Positions 43,784 to 51,424 of a stretch of DNA of 64,000 nucleotides are shown piece by piece. Origin of the DNA: Nocardia thailandica NBRC 100428 (GTDB taxonomy: Bacteria > Actinomycetota > Actinomycetes > Mycobacteriales > Mycobacteriaceae); the NCBI RefSeq assembly GCF_000308795.1, contig NZ_BAGK01000212.1:1-64000 (forward strand), written 5' to 3'. The notes under the pieces are model-generated. The model saw only the letters and a program-made list of their open reading frames with translations. It was not told the origin of the DNA and did not search any database. Within the stretch, counting starts at the first letter, position 1. Every line of letters starts with the position of its first letter. The translations under genes and the position numbers were made by a program.

Positions 43784-43812
43784 AATTGATAGCGCATGCG
43801 CATGTATCAATT
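43784..43812. promoter_or_regulatory. Inverted repeat upstream of mce operon
   Basis: AATTGATA (43784-43791) is repeated inverted as TATCAATT (43805-43812) around a 13-nt spacer that itself contains the palindrome GCGCATGCGC (43792-43801). It lies about 110 nt before the first gene of the operon. The low GC content and symmetry suggest an operator; the Mce3R-like protein encoded at the operon's end is the natural candidate. Confidence 0.55.
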
Positions 43813-44010
43813 CAGCTGATCTGCTGCTATCCCGACCTCCCCGGCGGTGTCCCGGGATTGAAGTTACTACTCATTCCCCGAGTTGTGACGAGAATTACGG
43901 GTAACATAGCTCATCATCTCGCCGTTGCCCAGAGGGCGTGGACACGAAGGAGTGCCAGATGCCACAGAAGGTGGCCGCTCGCGGCGGGTGTCCTCGTGGC
44001 GGGCAGACGA

Positions 44011-44076
44011 ACGGCCCGCGGCGTCGTCCGGAACGTCACGCGCACCGCGCGTTCCGGACGACCTGCCGCGGGCCGT
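44011..44076. terminator. Long hairpin downstream of the oxoamine-synthase operon
   Basis: A 25-nt arm (44011-44035) pairs with 44050-44076, which carries a 2-nt bulge; the loop is 14 nt. It starts 19 nt past the acyl-CoA dehydrogenase stop (minus strand). There is no T-run. It separates this operon from the mce promoter region. Confidence 0.75.
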
Positions 44077-44095
44077 GAGTCCCGGCGTGCTCGTG

Positions 44096-45244
44096 TCAGT
44101 CGGGCACGGGCAGCGTGAACGAGCCGGTCCGGTGGTAGTCCACGAGCCGATCGGCAATGCTGCTGCGGGCCGGCGGGTGCAGGGCGAAGGCGTGCAGACA
44201 GCCCGCGAAGTAGGCGACGTCGAACCCGCCGCAGAACGCCATCCCGCCCAGCGCCTCGACCAGGTCGGAGCCGACCTTGGGCAGCAGGTCCTGCAGCGCG
44301 TAGCGCAGGTGCATGACCCGGGCCGAGAGTTCGGCGCCGCGGACCCCGGCGTCGAACTCCCGGCACACGAGCAGCGCCGCGTTCCATGCGGTGTCGAGCG
44401 TCGACACCGCGGCCGCGAAGGGGGCGGCCGGGGTGCGCGCGCTGTCGAGGCCGCGCTGCAGCAGCGCGGTGGCCATCCCGAGGTACGAGGCGACGGTGAG
44501 CACGCCGAACCAGATGTAGCCGGTGCGCTCGTTCTCCCCGGTGGGGTCGGCGCTGTCGTGGCCGACCACGGCGAGTTCGGGCAGCACCACGTCGGTGAGT
44601 ACCAGTTCCTCGCTCTCCGCGGCCCGCAACACGGGGCTGGCCCAGAACGGATTCACTTGCAGCCCCGGCGTTTCCGCGGGGACCAGCGCGACGCCGCGCC
44701 CGCGGCCCTCGATCGCCACCGAGCAGAGCACGATGTCCATCGACCGGGCCATGCTGCACGGGCGCTTGCGGCCGTTGAGCACGTAGGAGTCCCCGCTGGC
44801 CACCGCCCGCGCCGTCGGCGTGAACACGCTGCCGCCACCGGGCGTGCCCTCGGAGAACCCGGAGGCGATCAGCGCGCCGGAGGCGGTGAGGAAGGCGACC
44901 GCCTCGCGTTCCTGCTCGGGCCCGGTGGCGGTGGCCTCGATGACGGTGGCGATGGACAGGTGGTGCATCATCGTCGCCACCGCCAGCGACGGCGCGCGCG
45001 AACCCATCGCGCGGTGGACACGCGCCATCTGTTCGGCGGTCGCGCCGAAACCGCCGAACTCGGCGGGCACGGCCAGCGCGGGCCCGCCCGCCTCCTTGAA
45101 CCGCAGCAACGCCGCGCCGTCGGGCTGCTCGAGCTGCTCGACCGGGGTGTCGCGCAGGTAGCGCGCCAGATCGGGTGTGAAGGCGGCGAAGACATCCCAG
45201 TCCCGGTCCAGCAGGGCCGGGGCGGGCGGCAGTGTCGTTGTCAT
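44096..45244 (-). CDS. Acyl-CoA dehydrogenase-like flavoprotein
   Basis: A 382-aa member of the acyl-CoA dehydrogenase superfamily. The N-terminal helical domain (ALAVPAEFGGFGATAEQMAR), a middle beta domain (ASGFSEGTPGGG, where most members read MTEP.GSD) and a C-terminal helical domain (ALGGMAFCGGFDVAYFAG) are present. The usual flavin-site sequence TEPGxGSD is changed to SEGTPGGG, so it could catalyse a different oxidation or act on a carrier-bound or amino-lipid substrate. It is the last gene of the operon, 26 nt after the MmpL stop. The ribosome-binding site is weak. Confidence 0.8.
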   Translation of the reverse strand: MTTTLPPAPALLDRDWDVFAAFTPDLARYLRDTPVEQLEQPDGAALLRFKEAGGPALAVPAEFGGFGATAEQMARVHRAMGSRAPSLAVATMMHHLSIATVIEATATGPEQEREAVAFLTASGALIASGFSEGTPGGGSVFTPTARAVASGDSYVLNGRKRPCSMARSMDIVLCSVAIEGRGRGVALVPAETPGLQVNPFWASPVLRAAESEELVLTDVVLPELAVVGHDSADPTGENERTGYIWFGVLTVASYLGMATALLQRGLDSARTPAAPFAAAVSTLDTAWNAALLVCREFDAGVRGAELSARVMHLRYALQDLLPKVGSDLVEALGGMAFCGGFDVAYFAGCLHAFALHPPARSSIADRLVDYHRTGSFTLPVPD

Positions 45245-45270
45245 GACGAGTCTTTCTCTTCGAAGGGGAA

Positions 45271-47469
45271 TCAGTGCCGGATCTCGAAGCGGGCGAGGAA
45301 GGGCCGCAGCGGGGCGGGCGCCCACCAGTTCCAGGTGCCCGCCAGGCGCATGACCGCGGGGACAAGCAGCAGCCGCAGCAGGGTCGCGTCCAGCACGATG
45401 GCCAGAGTCATGCCGAGACCGAGGATGCGGTTCACCGCGACCTCGCTGAAGATCAGGCCGGAGAAGGCGATGACCATGACCAGCGCGGCGGCGGTGATGA
45501 CCCGGCCGCTGCGGGCGGTGCCGACGGCCACGGCCAGATCGTTGTCGGCGCGAGTGCGTCCGGAGGCCTCCCACTGCTGCTTGAACCGCGACAGCAGGAA
45601 CACCTCGTAGTCCATCGACAGCCCGAAGGTGCTGGCGAACAACACGATCGGGATGGTGCAGATGGTGACCCCGGTGACCACCGTGCCGAGACCGCCCAGG
45701 TGCCCGGACTGGAAGATCCACACCAGGGCGCCGAAGCTCGCCGACAGCGACAGGCAGTTCAGCGCGACGGCCTTGAGTGGCAGCAGCACGCTGCCGGTCA
45801 TGCAGAGCAGCAGCAGGAACGCGGTGACCACGATCCATACCAGCGCGCGCGGGAAGCCGCGCTCGATCGCGGTGACCAGGTCGGCGTTCTGCTGGGTGAG
45901 CCCGCCGACGAGGACCGGAAGCGGCGTCGCGACCGCGTGGATGCGATCGAGGAGGTCGCCCGCCTGCGCCGAATTCGGCTCGAAGCGGGTCGCCACGGCC
46001 AGGTAGGCCGCGCCGTCGGCCACGGGGACCGCGGTGCCCTGCCGGGCGCCGCCGAGGAAATTGCCGGGTGTGCCGGTCACCGCGGAGACACCGGGCAGCC
46101 GCGACAGCTCGGCGGCGTAGTCGGCGAGGGCCGTTGCGTCACCGCTGGTCACCCCGGGCACGGCCAGGTAGAACGTGCCTGCGAGCTGGATCGGGAACTG
46201 CTCGCGCAGGGTGTCGCCGACCTGGTGCACGGCCGAATCCCGGGGCAGCACACGGTCGTCGGGCAGGCCGAGCCGCATGCCGAGGGCGGGCGCGCCGAGG
46301 GCGAGCAGCCCCGCGACGATCAGCACCGAGACCAGGACCGGTCTGCGCTGGGCGAAGCGCGCGGTCCGGAAGAACCGGCTCCGCTCGACCGGCGGCGCCG
46401 GCGTCCGCCTGCGTTCGATGCGCTGCCCGAACAGCACCAGCATCGCGGGCACGCAGGTCAGGGCGAGCAGCACGGCCAGGGCGACGACGACGATGCCTGC
46501 GATCGACATCGAGCGCACGAACGCGATCGGGAAGAACATCGCGCCCAGCAGCGACAGGGTCAGCGTGAGCCCGGAGAACACCACCGCCCGCGCGGTCGCG
46601 CCCACCGCGAGCGACACCGCCGCCGGATGCTCGACCCCCTCGTCGAGGTACTCGCGGAAGCGGCTGATGATCAACAGCGCGTAGTCGATCGACAGGGCGA
46701 GGCCCATCGCGCCGGTGGCGTTGACCGCGAAGACCGACACCTCGGTGATCAGCGACAGACCCGCGAGCGCGGCCACGGTGACGCCGATGGCCACCGCGCC
46801 CGCCGCGACCGGGATCGCGGCCGCGATGACGCTGCGCAACAGCAGCGCCAACACCAGCATGCTCAGCGGCAGGGTGATCATCTCCGCCCGCGAACCGTCC
46901 TCGGTCGCGGTGTGATTGACCTCGTAGTAGGCCAGCGCCGGGCCGCCGGCCGCGACGGTGATCCCGTCGTGTGTCCCGGACCGGGACTCCGCCAGCCGGT
47001 GCGCGGTGTTCATCGCCTCGTCGTCGGCACCGCGCAGGCTGACCACCAGCGCGCCGACCCGGCGGTCGGTGCTGATCAGCGCCGCCGACGCCGGGCCGGA
47101 GTCCCACGGGGTGAGCACCCCGGCCACGGCGGCCTCGGTGCGCAGGTCCTCGGCCAGCCGACGCCCGGCGGCGGTCGTAGCGGCGCCGAGGACACCGTCG
47201 TCGCCGGTGACGGTGAACACCATCTGCATGCTGGTCAGGCCGAACTCGTCGACGAGGATGCCCGCCGCGCGCGAGGACTCGGCCGCCGGGTCGACGAAGC
47301 CGCCCGCCGAGAGCTCGTCGGTGAGGGTGCTGCCCGCCGCGCCGCCGAGCACGAGGAACAGGGCGGCGACGAGCAGGGTCAGCCGGGGGGCGCGCTGCGC
47401 GGCGCCGGTGAGTCTGCCGAGCAGGCCGGTGCGCGCCCCCTGAGCGGGCGGGGTGTCGAGGGCGGTCAC
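45271..47469 (-). CDS. MmpL/RND-family lipid exporter
   Basis: A 732-aa transporter with the MmpL layout: helix 1, a porter domain, helices 2-6, a second porter domain, helices 7-12. The sterol-sensing-like motif SIDYALLIISRFREYLDEG follows helix 3, and the mirror copy SMDYEVFLLSRFKQQWE lies in the second half. Members export lipids and siderophores across the membrane. The GTG at 47469 overlaps the SRPBCC stop by 4 nt (GTGA), so the two proteins are made in coupled fashion. It probably exports the product of the oxoamine synthase. Confidence 0.9.
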   Translation of the reverse strand: MTALDTPPAQGARTGLLGRLTGAAQRAPRLTLLVAALFLVLGGAAGSTLTDELSAGGFVDPAAESSRAAGILVDEFGLTSMQMVFTVTGDDGVLGAATTAAGRRLAEDLRTEAAVAGVLTPWDSGPASAALISTDRRVGALVVSLRGADDEAMNTAHRLAESRSGTHDGITVAAGGPALAYYEVNHTATEDGSRAEMITLPLSMLVLALLLRSVIAAAIPVAAGAVAIGVTVAALAGLSLITEVSVFAVNATGAMGLALSIDYALLIISRFREYLDEGVEHPAAVSLAVGATARAVVFSGLTLTLSLLGAMFFPIAFVRSMSIAGIVVVALAVLLALTCVPAMLVLFGQRIERRRTPAPPVERSRFFRTARFAQRRPVLVSVLIVAGLLALGAPALGMRLGLPDDRVLPRDSAVHQVGDTLREQFPIQLAGTFYLAVPGVTSGDATALADYAAELSRLPGVSAVTGTPGNFLGGARQGTAVPVADGAAYLAVATRFEPNSAQAGDLLDRIHAVATPLPVLVGGLTQQNADLVTAIERGFPRALVWIVVTAFLLLLCMTGSVLLPLKAVALNCLSLSASFGALVWIFQSGHLGGLGTVVTGVTICTIPIVLFASTFGLSMDYEVFLLSRFKQQWEASGRTRADNDLAVAVGTARSGRVITAAALVMVIAFSGLIFSEVAVNRILGLGMTLAIVLDATLLRLLLVPAVMRLAGTWNWWAPAPLRPFLARFEIRH

Positions 47470-47903
47470 TTGTCCGCGGCGTAGGCCGCGAGCTGGTCGA
47501 GGCTGCGGTCGAGCTGCTGCAGGCCGTGCTTCTCCAGGGTGCGGGCGAGGATGCCGGTGATGAGCGGGCCGCCGAAGTCGCCGTCGACGGTGATCTCGGC
47601 GTCCTCGCCCGCCTGCCGGAGTCCGTAGGTGAACTCGCAGGTGACGCCGGCCAGCGCGCGCCCGGTCAGGCGCACACGGTGGGCGGGCTCGAATTCCTCG
47701 ACGGTCCAGGAGATCTCGCCGCTCATGCCGAGCATCGAGACCTTGGCCTCCAGCCGTTCACCGGTGACGAGCTGCTCGGGGACCGCGCCGACGAACTCCT
47801 TGTGGATGGTGAACCAATGCTCCCACGTCGCGGGGCGGGTGATGACGTCGAACAGCGTGGCGGGGCTGCCCGGCAGGGTCTTGGTGACCGAGATGCTTCC
47901 CAT
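47466..47903 (-). CDS. SRPBCC (START-like) protein
   Basis: A 145-aa protein of the SRPBCC fold: TKTLPGSPATLFDVITRPATWEHW at the start, then GMSGEISWTVEEFEPAHRV and TVDGDFGGPLITGILARTL with the C-terminal amphipathic helix. The cavity of this fold binds hydrophobic ligands, and some members cyclise or dehydrate polyketides. AAGGAAG precedes the ATG. It lies 26 nt after the oxoamine synthase stop and overlaps the MmpL gene, so ligand carriage or modification of the synthase product is a reasonable inference. Confidence 0.85.
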   Translation of the reverse strand: MGSISVTKTLPGSPATLFDVITRPATWEHWFTIHKEFVGAVPEQLVTGERLEAKVSMLGMSGEISWTVEEFEPAHRVRLTGRALAGVTCEFTYGLRQAGEDAEITVDGDFGGPLITGILARTLEKHGLQQLDRSLDQLAAYAADK

Positions 47904-47929
47904 GGATCTTCCTTCTCTTTTCGGGGGGA

Positions 47930-49168
47930 CTACAGCGACGCGAGTTCGTCGCTGTGCCGGTAGGTTTCGGCGATCGCGTCGGCGGCGAACTCGAGGTCGT
48001 GGACCGAGTGCTGGGACTGCACGCAGAGCCGCAGCAGCGGCTTGCCCATCCGCACGCCGGGGAACACGCTGATCCCGATGAACACGCCGCGCTCGTAGAG
48101 CGCGTTCCACTGCTCGATGAGGGCGACCTCGTGCAGCACGGGGACGGGCACGATCGGCCCGACCAGCTCGGTGCCCCACGGGGTCGGCGTGACGCCTTCG
48201 ACGGGGATGCCGCGTTCGCGCAGGGCGTTGTGCAGGAACCGGGCGTTGACCAGCAGCCGCTGGGCGAGCTCGGCGCCCTCGGCCGAGCGGATGATCCGGA
48301 CCGCGGTCAGCGCGCCGGCGACCGAGGGCGGAGTGGCCGAGGTGGTGAACTGGTATCCGCGAGCGCTGGTGCGCAGGTAGTCGACGAGATCGCGGGAGCC
48401 TGCGACGTACCCGCCGATGGAGCCGATGCCCTTGGACAGGGTCCCCATGCGGACGTCGACCGCGTCGGCCACGCCGTAGAGTTCGACGGCGCCGGTGCGG
48501 GTGTGGCCGTAGATGCCCGCGCCGTGCGCCTCGTCGACCATCAGCAGGGCGCCGAATTCCGTGCACAGACCGGCGATCACGTCGAGGGGCGCGACGTCGC
48601 CCTCCATCGAGTAGACGCTGTCGATGATCACCATGGTCGGCGCGCCCGCGGCCGCGGTGAGCAGGGTGCGCAGTTCGGCGGGGTCATTGTGGGCGAAGCG
48701 GTGGACCCGCGCGCCGGAGAGCTTGGCGCCGTCGTGCAGCGAGGCGTGCGCCGACCAGTCGAGCAGTACCACGTCGCCGGGGCCGGTCAGCGCGCTGACG
48801 GTGCCCACATTGGTCTGGTAGCCGGTGGTCACGATCATGGCCGACTCGGTGCCGTGCCAGTCGGCGAGCTCGGCCTCGAGTTCGGTGTGCACGGCGTAGC
48901 TGCCGTTGGCGACGCGGCTGCCGGTGCTGGCCGCGCCGTACCGGTCGATCGCCGCGTGCGTCGCCTCGACGACCTTCGGGTGATTGGCCAGGCCGAGATA
49001 GTTGTTGGAGCTCAGCATGATCCGGGACTCGCCCCCGGAACGGACGTGGGTGGTCGCCGCCGTCTCGACGGTGCGGAAGATCGGCGCGCGGCCCTCCTGC
49101 TCCAGCGTGCGGACGAGCAGGCGCATGCCGGCGAACTCGATGCGGTCGGCGAACGCGGTGACGGCCAT
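47930..49168 (-). CDS. Alpha-oxoamine synthase (PLP acyltransferase)
   Basis: A 412-aa PLP enzyme of the family of BioF, Kbl, serine palmitoyltransferase and CqsA. It would condense an acyl-CoA (or acyl-ACP) with an amino acid, releasing CO2 and giving an alpha-amino ketone. The PLP lysine is K246 (MGTLSKGIGSIGGY), with D212 and H215 in VDEAHGAG, the stacking histidine H141 in DWSAHASLHDG and STGSRVANGSYAVH. GGGAGGG precedes the ATG at 49168. First gene of the operon with SRPBCC, MmpL and a dehydrogenase-like gene. There is no bio gene nearby, so a biotin role is unlikely. The acyl and amino acid substrates are unknown. Confidence 0.85.
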   Translation of the reverse strand: MAVTAFADRIEFAGMRLLVRTLEQEGRAPIFRTVETAATTHVRSGGESRIMLSSNNYLGLANHPKVVEATHAAIDRYGAASTGSRVANGSYAVHTELEAELADWHGTESAMIVTTGYQTNVGTVSALTGPGDVVLLDWSAHASLHDGAKLSGARVHRFAHNDPAELRTLLTAAAGAPTMVIIDSVYSMEGDVAPLDVIAGLCTEFGALLMVDEAHGAGIYGHTRTGAVELYGVADAVDVRMGTLSKGIGSIGGYVAGSRDLVDYLRTSARGYQFTTSATPPSVAGALTAVRIIRSAEGAELAQRLLVNARFLHNALRERGIPVEGVTPTPWGTELVGPIVPVPVLHEVALIEQWNALYERGVFIGISVFPGVRMGKPLLRLCVQSQHSVHDLEFAADAIAETYRHSDELASL

Positions 49169-49313
49169 GGATCCCTCCCGGGGTTCGGTGCGTGACAGAC
49201 CTCCGGCCCTGGACGAGGGCGGGAGCTGGGTGATGCGGATGTTCCGCGCAGGGAGTTCGTCGATGAATCCCCCGTGACGCGTCGATCGTGGCATGGAGGG
49301 GTGCTTCGGCACA

Positions 49314-49330
49314 AGCATTAAGTTAATGCT
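49314..49330. promoter_or_regulatory. 17-bp palindrome upstream of oxoamine-synthase operon
   Basis: AGCATTAA and TTAATGCT (49314-49321 and 49323-49330) flank a single G, a perfect 8+1+8 palindrome about 146 nt before the start of the synthase gene. Its AT content contrasts with the surrounding GC. It overlaps the shared 19-nt element (49320-49338). It looks like a dimeric repressor site. Confidence 0.55.
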
Positions 49331-49338
49331 CATTCTCG
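49320..49338 (-). promoter_or_regulatory. Element shared with the mce upstream region
   Basis: Matches 15 of 19 nt of 43753-43771. See that entry; it overlaps the 17-bp palindrome 49314-49330 and continues to the right. Confidence 0.35.
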
Positions 49339-49390
49339 TTAAGAACAGGCTGGGCGTCCGGTATCCGACATCGCAGACGTGGGCGTCACA

Positions 49391-49427
49391 AGAAAATTCC
49401 CTGGTCGCCAGCGGCGATCAGGGAATT
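49391..49427 (-). terminator. Intrinsic terminator after PucR operon
   Basis: A hairpin with a 15-bp stem (one G-T wobble) and a 3-nt loop lies at 49395-49427. On the minus strand it is followed by TTTTCTT, a real T-run that is rare in this genome. It lies 55 nt past the stop of the PucR gene and separates the two adjacent operons. Confidence 0.85.
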
Positions 49428-49481
49428 ATGTGACTGATGATTCTTCTAGTTGGTTGGCCGATTTCCGCTGAGCGAACTCGG

Positions 49482-50669
49482 TCACACACCGCGGTGGCGG
49501 TAGGTGCGCGCCACGAGCGCCGACCGCAGCTGCCACAGATCCGAGGGCTGCCGCGGATCCAGCCCCGTCAGCTGGGCGATGCGCTCGAGCCGGTAGTCCA
49601 CCGTGTTGGCGTGCACGTGCAGCTGGGCGGCGGTGCGCCGGCGATTGAGCTCGGTGGCGATGTGCTTGCTCAGCGTCTCGCGCAGCTCGGGATGGTGATC
49701 CAGCGGATCGAGCAGCGACACCAGGTGCTCGCGGCCCGGTCCCGGCCGGGTCAGCTGGTATTCCAGGGCCAGCTCGGCGAAGCGGAACAGGCCCGGCCCG
49801 CCCCCGAGTCGCAGCACCATGTCGAGCAGGTCGTGCGCCTCGTCCGCGGCGCGCGGGATGTCGGCGGTGTCCGCCTGGATCAGCGCGGCGGTGACCGGCG
49901 TCCGCGCGGCCCGCGTGAGCCCGTCGACCAGGCGGGTGATCTCGTCGTCGGTGAGCGCGCCCGCGGGCAGCAGCACCGTGCCGCCGGTCGTGCTGAGCAG
50001 GGCCAGCGCCGCGCCCCGGCCGCGCGCGGTGAGCTCGGCCTGCACCCGGCGCAGCGGATCGCGGTGCTGCTCGGCGGCGGGCGGCCCGCCGGGGTCCCGG
50101 TGCCGGCCGATGGCGACCGCGAGCACCGTGTACGACTCGGCGATCCTGACGCCGCACTCGCGGGCCATGGCGGCCGCGCCGCGACCGCCAAGCAGCGCGG
50201 AGGTCAGGGTGTGCACCGCGTCGTGGTGGGCGCCGATGACCGCGCGCAACTCCTCGACGTAGGCCTGCGAGACCGTCCCGGTGACGATGTCCAGCAGCGC
50301 GAGCATGCCCGTCGCGGCCTGGTGGATGCCGTGCGGGGTCGACCGGCCCGCGTCGGCGAGCGCGAGATCGACGCCGACCTCGACGGCCTCGAACATCACG
50401 TGGGTCACCGTGTCGAGCGGGATGCCCTCCCTGGCCCACCCGGCCGCCGTCGCGCGCAGCCTCCGCAGGACCGTCTCACGCCCGGCGCCCGGCGGCGCGA
50501 GGGCGAGCGCCAGGCAGGTCTCCACGACCGTGGCGAGGTCACCCGGCAGCGCCGCGCACCCCGTGGTGCCTGCCAGCCGGTCGGTCACCCGGCGGGCGAG
50601 TGTGGGGATGTCGCCGGGCGCGACGGGGATCGGCGCGTTCACCGCGGCGGGACGGTCGTCGATGGTCAT
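49482..50669 (-). CDS. PucR-family transcriptional regulator (second)
   Basis: A 395-aa regulator with the same three parts as the one at 29594: RsbRD-like N-terminus (WAREGIPLDTVTHVMFEAV), GGDEF-like middle and C-terminal PucR helix-turn-helix (QLHVHANTVDYRLERIAQLT). Its ATG overlaps the MpaB-like gene stop by 4 nt (ATGA). As the last gene of the ligase-MpaB-PucR operon it probably controls that operon, and perhaps the neighbouring oxoamine-synthase operon. Confidence 0.88.
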   Translation of the reverse strand: MTIDDRPAAVNAPIPVAPGDIPTLARRVTDRLAGTTGCAALPGDLATVVETCLALALAPPGAGRETVLRRLRATAAGWAREGIPLDTVTHVMFEAVEVGVDLALADAGRSTPHGIHQAATGMLALLDIVTGTVSQAYVEELRAVIGAHHDAVHTLTSALLGGRGAAAMARECGVRIAESYTVLAVAIGRHRDPGGPPAAEQHRDPLRRVQAELTARGRGAALALLSTTGGTVLLPAGALTDDEITRLVDGLTRAARTPVTAALIQADTADIPRAADEAHDLLDMVLRLGGGPGLFRFAELALEYQLTRPGPGREHLVSLLDPLDHHPELRETLSKHIATELNRRRTAAQLHVHANTVDYRLERIAQLTGLDPRQPSDLWQLRSALVARTYRHRGV

Positions 50670-51424
50670 CGGCGCTTCCCCGGTGTCGCGGTGTCGGCCT
50701 GGGCCACCCGGCGGGCGCGCCGCGGCGCCACCGCGAAGGCCGCCCGGGTCGTGCCCGCCAGCGCGCGCAGCGCGGCCGCGTCGCCGGGACGCCGCCGCAC
50801 CGCCAGCAGGTCGGCCGCGCGATCGTGCTGCATCGCGCGCACCGCCGCGGCGGGCAACCGCCGCACCACCCACGCGTCCGGGTGCAGCACCTGCCGGGCG
50901 AGCGGCCCCGTGGCCGGGGTGCGGCGCAGTTCCGCGGCGCACACGGTGTCCAGGTAGGCGGCGAACTCGGGCAGCGTGGCGGGCAGCCGCCGATCGCTGA
51001 TGCCGTAGCCGCGGTACCAGGCGCAGCACTGCCGGTAGAGCTCCGCGCGGTCGGGCCCGGACAGCGGCGGCCCGAACAGGTCGGCCGCGGCGAACAGGGC
51101 CTCGACGTAGGTGGCGTGCTGGAACAGGAACACGTCGGGATGCAGCGCGTGATAGCGGCGGCCGAGATCGTCGGTGCCCTTGACGTGTTCGTGCGCGAAC
51201 CGCATCGCCGAGGCCGTGTCGTGCGTGCCGCACGCGAGATAGATCATCTGCAGCACCGCGCGGCGCTTGTGATCCCAGAGCCGCGTCGGCACGTGCTCGG
51301 TCAGGCCGTGGGCGATCGCCGGGTGCAGGATCTGCAGGCCGACGGCGCGCGGCAGCATCAGCAGGAAACGCCGGTCGCCGAGGTGCCTGCGCAGCAGCGG
51401 CCCGGCGACCGGTGCGTCGCTCAT
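50666..51424 (-). CDS. MpaB-type oxygenase (DUF2236), short form
   Basis: A 252-aa protein of the DUF2236 family: LLMLPRAVGLQILHPAIAHGL, YLACGTHDTASAM, then VFLFQHATYVEALF and WYRGYGISDRRLP. MpaB and latex-clearing-type relatives are haem proteins that cleave or oxygenate hydrophobic chains; the histidines in H(PAIA)H and LFQH are likely haem-pocket residues. The ATG overlaps the ligase stop by 4 nt. A second, 333-aa DUF2236 gene lies divergently at 53288. Substrate unknown. Confidence 0.8.
   Translation of the reverse strand: MSDAPVAGPLLRRHLGDRRFLLMLPRAVGLQILHPAIAHGLTEHVPTRLWDHKRRAVLQMIYLACGTHDTASAMRFAHEHVKGTDDLGRRYHALHPDVFLFQHATYVEALFAAADLFGPPLSGPDRAELYRQCCAWYRGYGISDRRLPATLPEFAAYLDTVCAAELRRTPATGPLARQVLHPDAWVVRRLPAAAVRAMQHDRAADLLAVRRRPGDAAALRALAGTTRAAFAVAPRRARRVAQADTATPGKRR

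Noticed and set aside
47930..49168. Biotin-synthesis enzyme BioF
   Set aside because: The family fits, but no bioA, bioB or bioD lies nearby and the partners are an MmpL exporter and an SRPBCC protein; a dedicated biotin role is unlikely, though not excluded.
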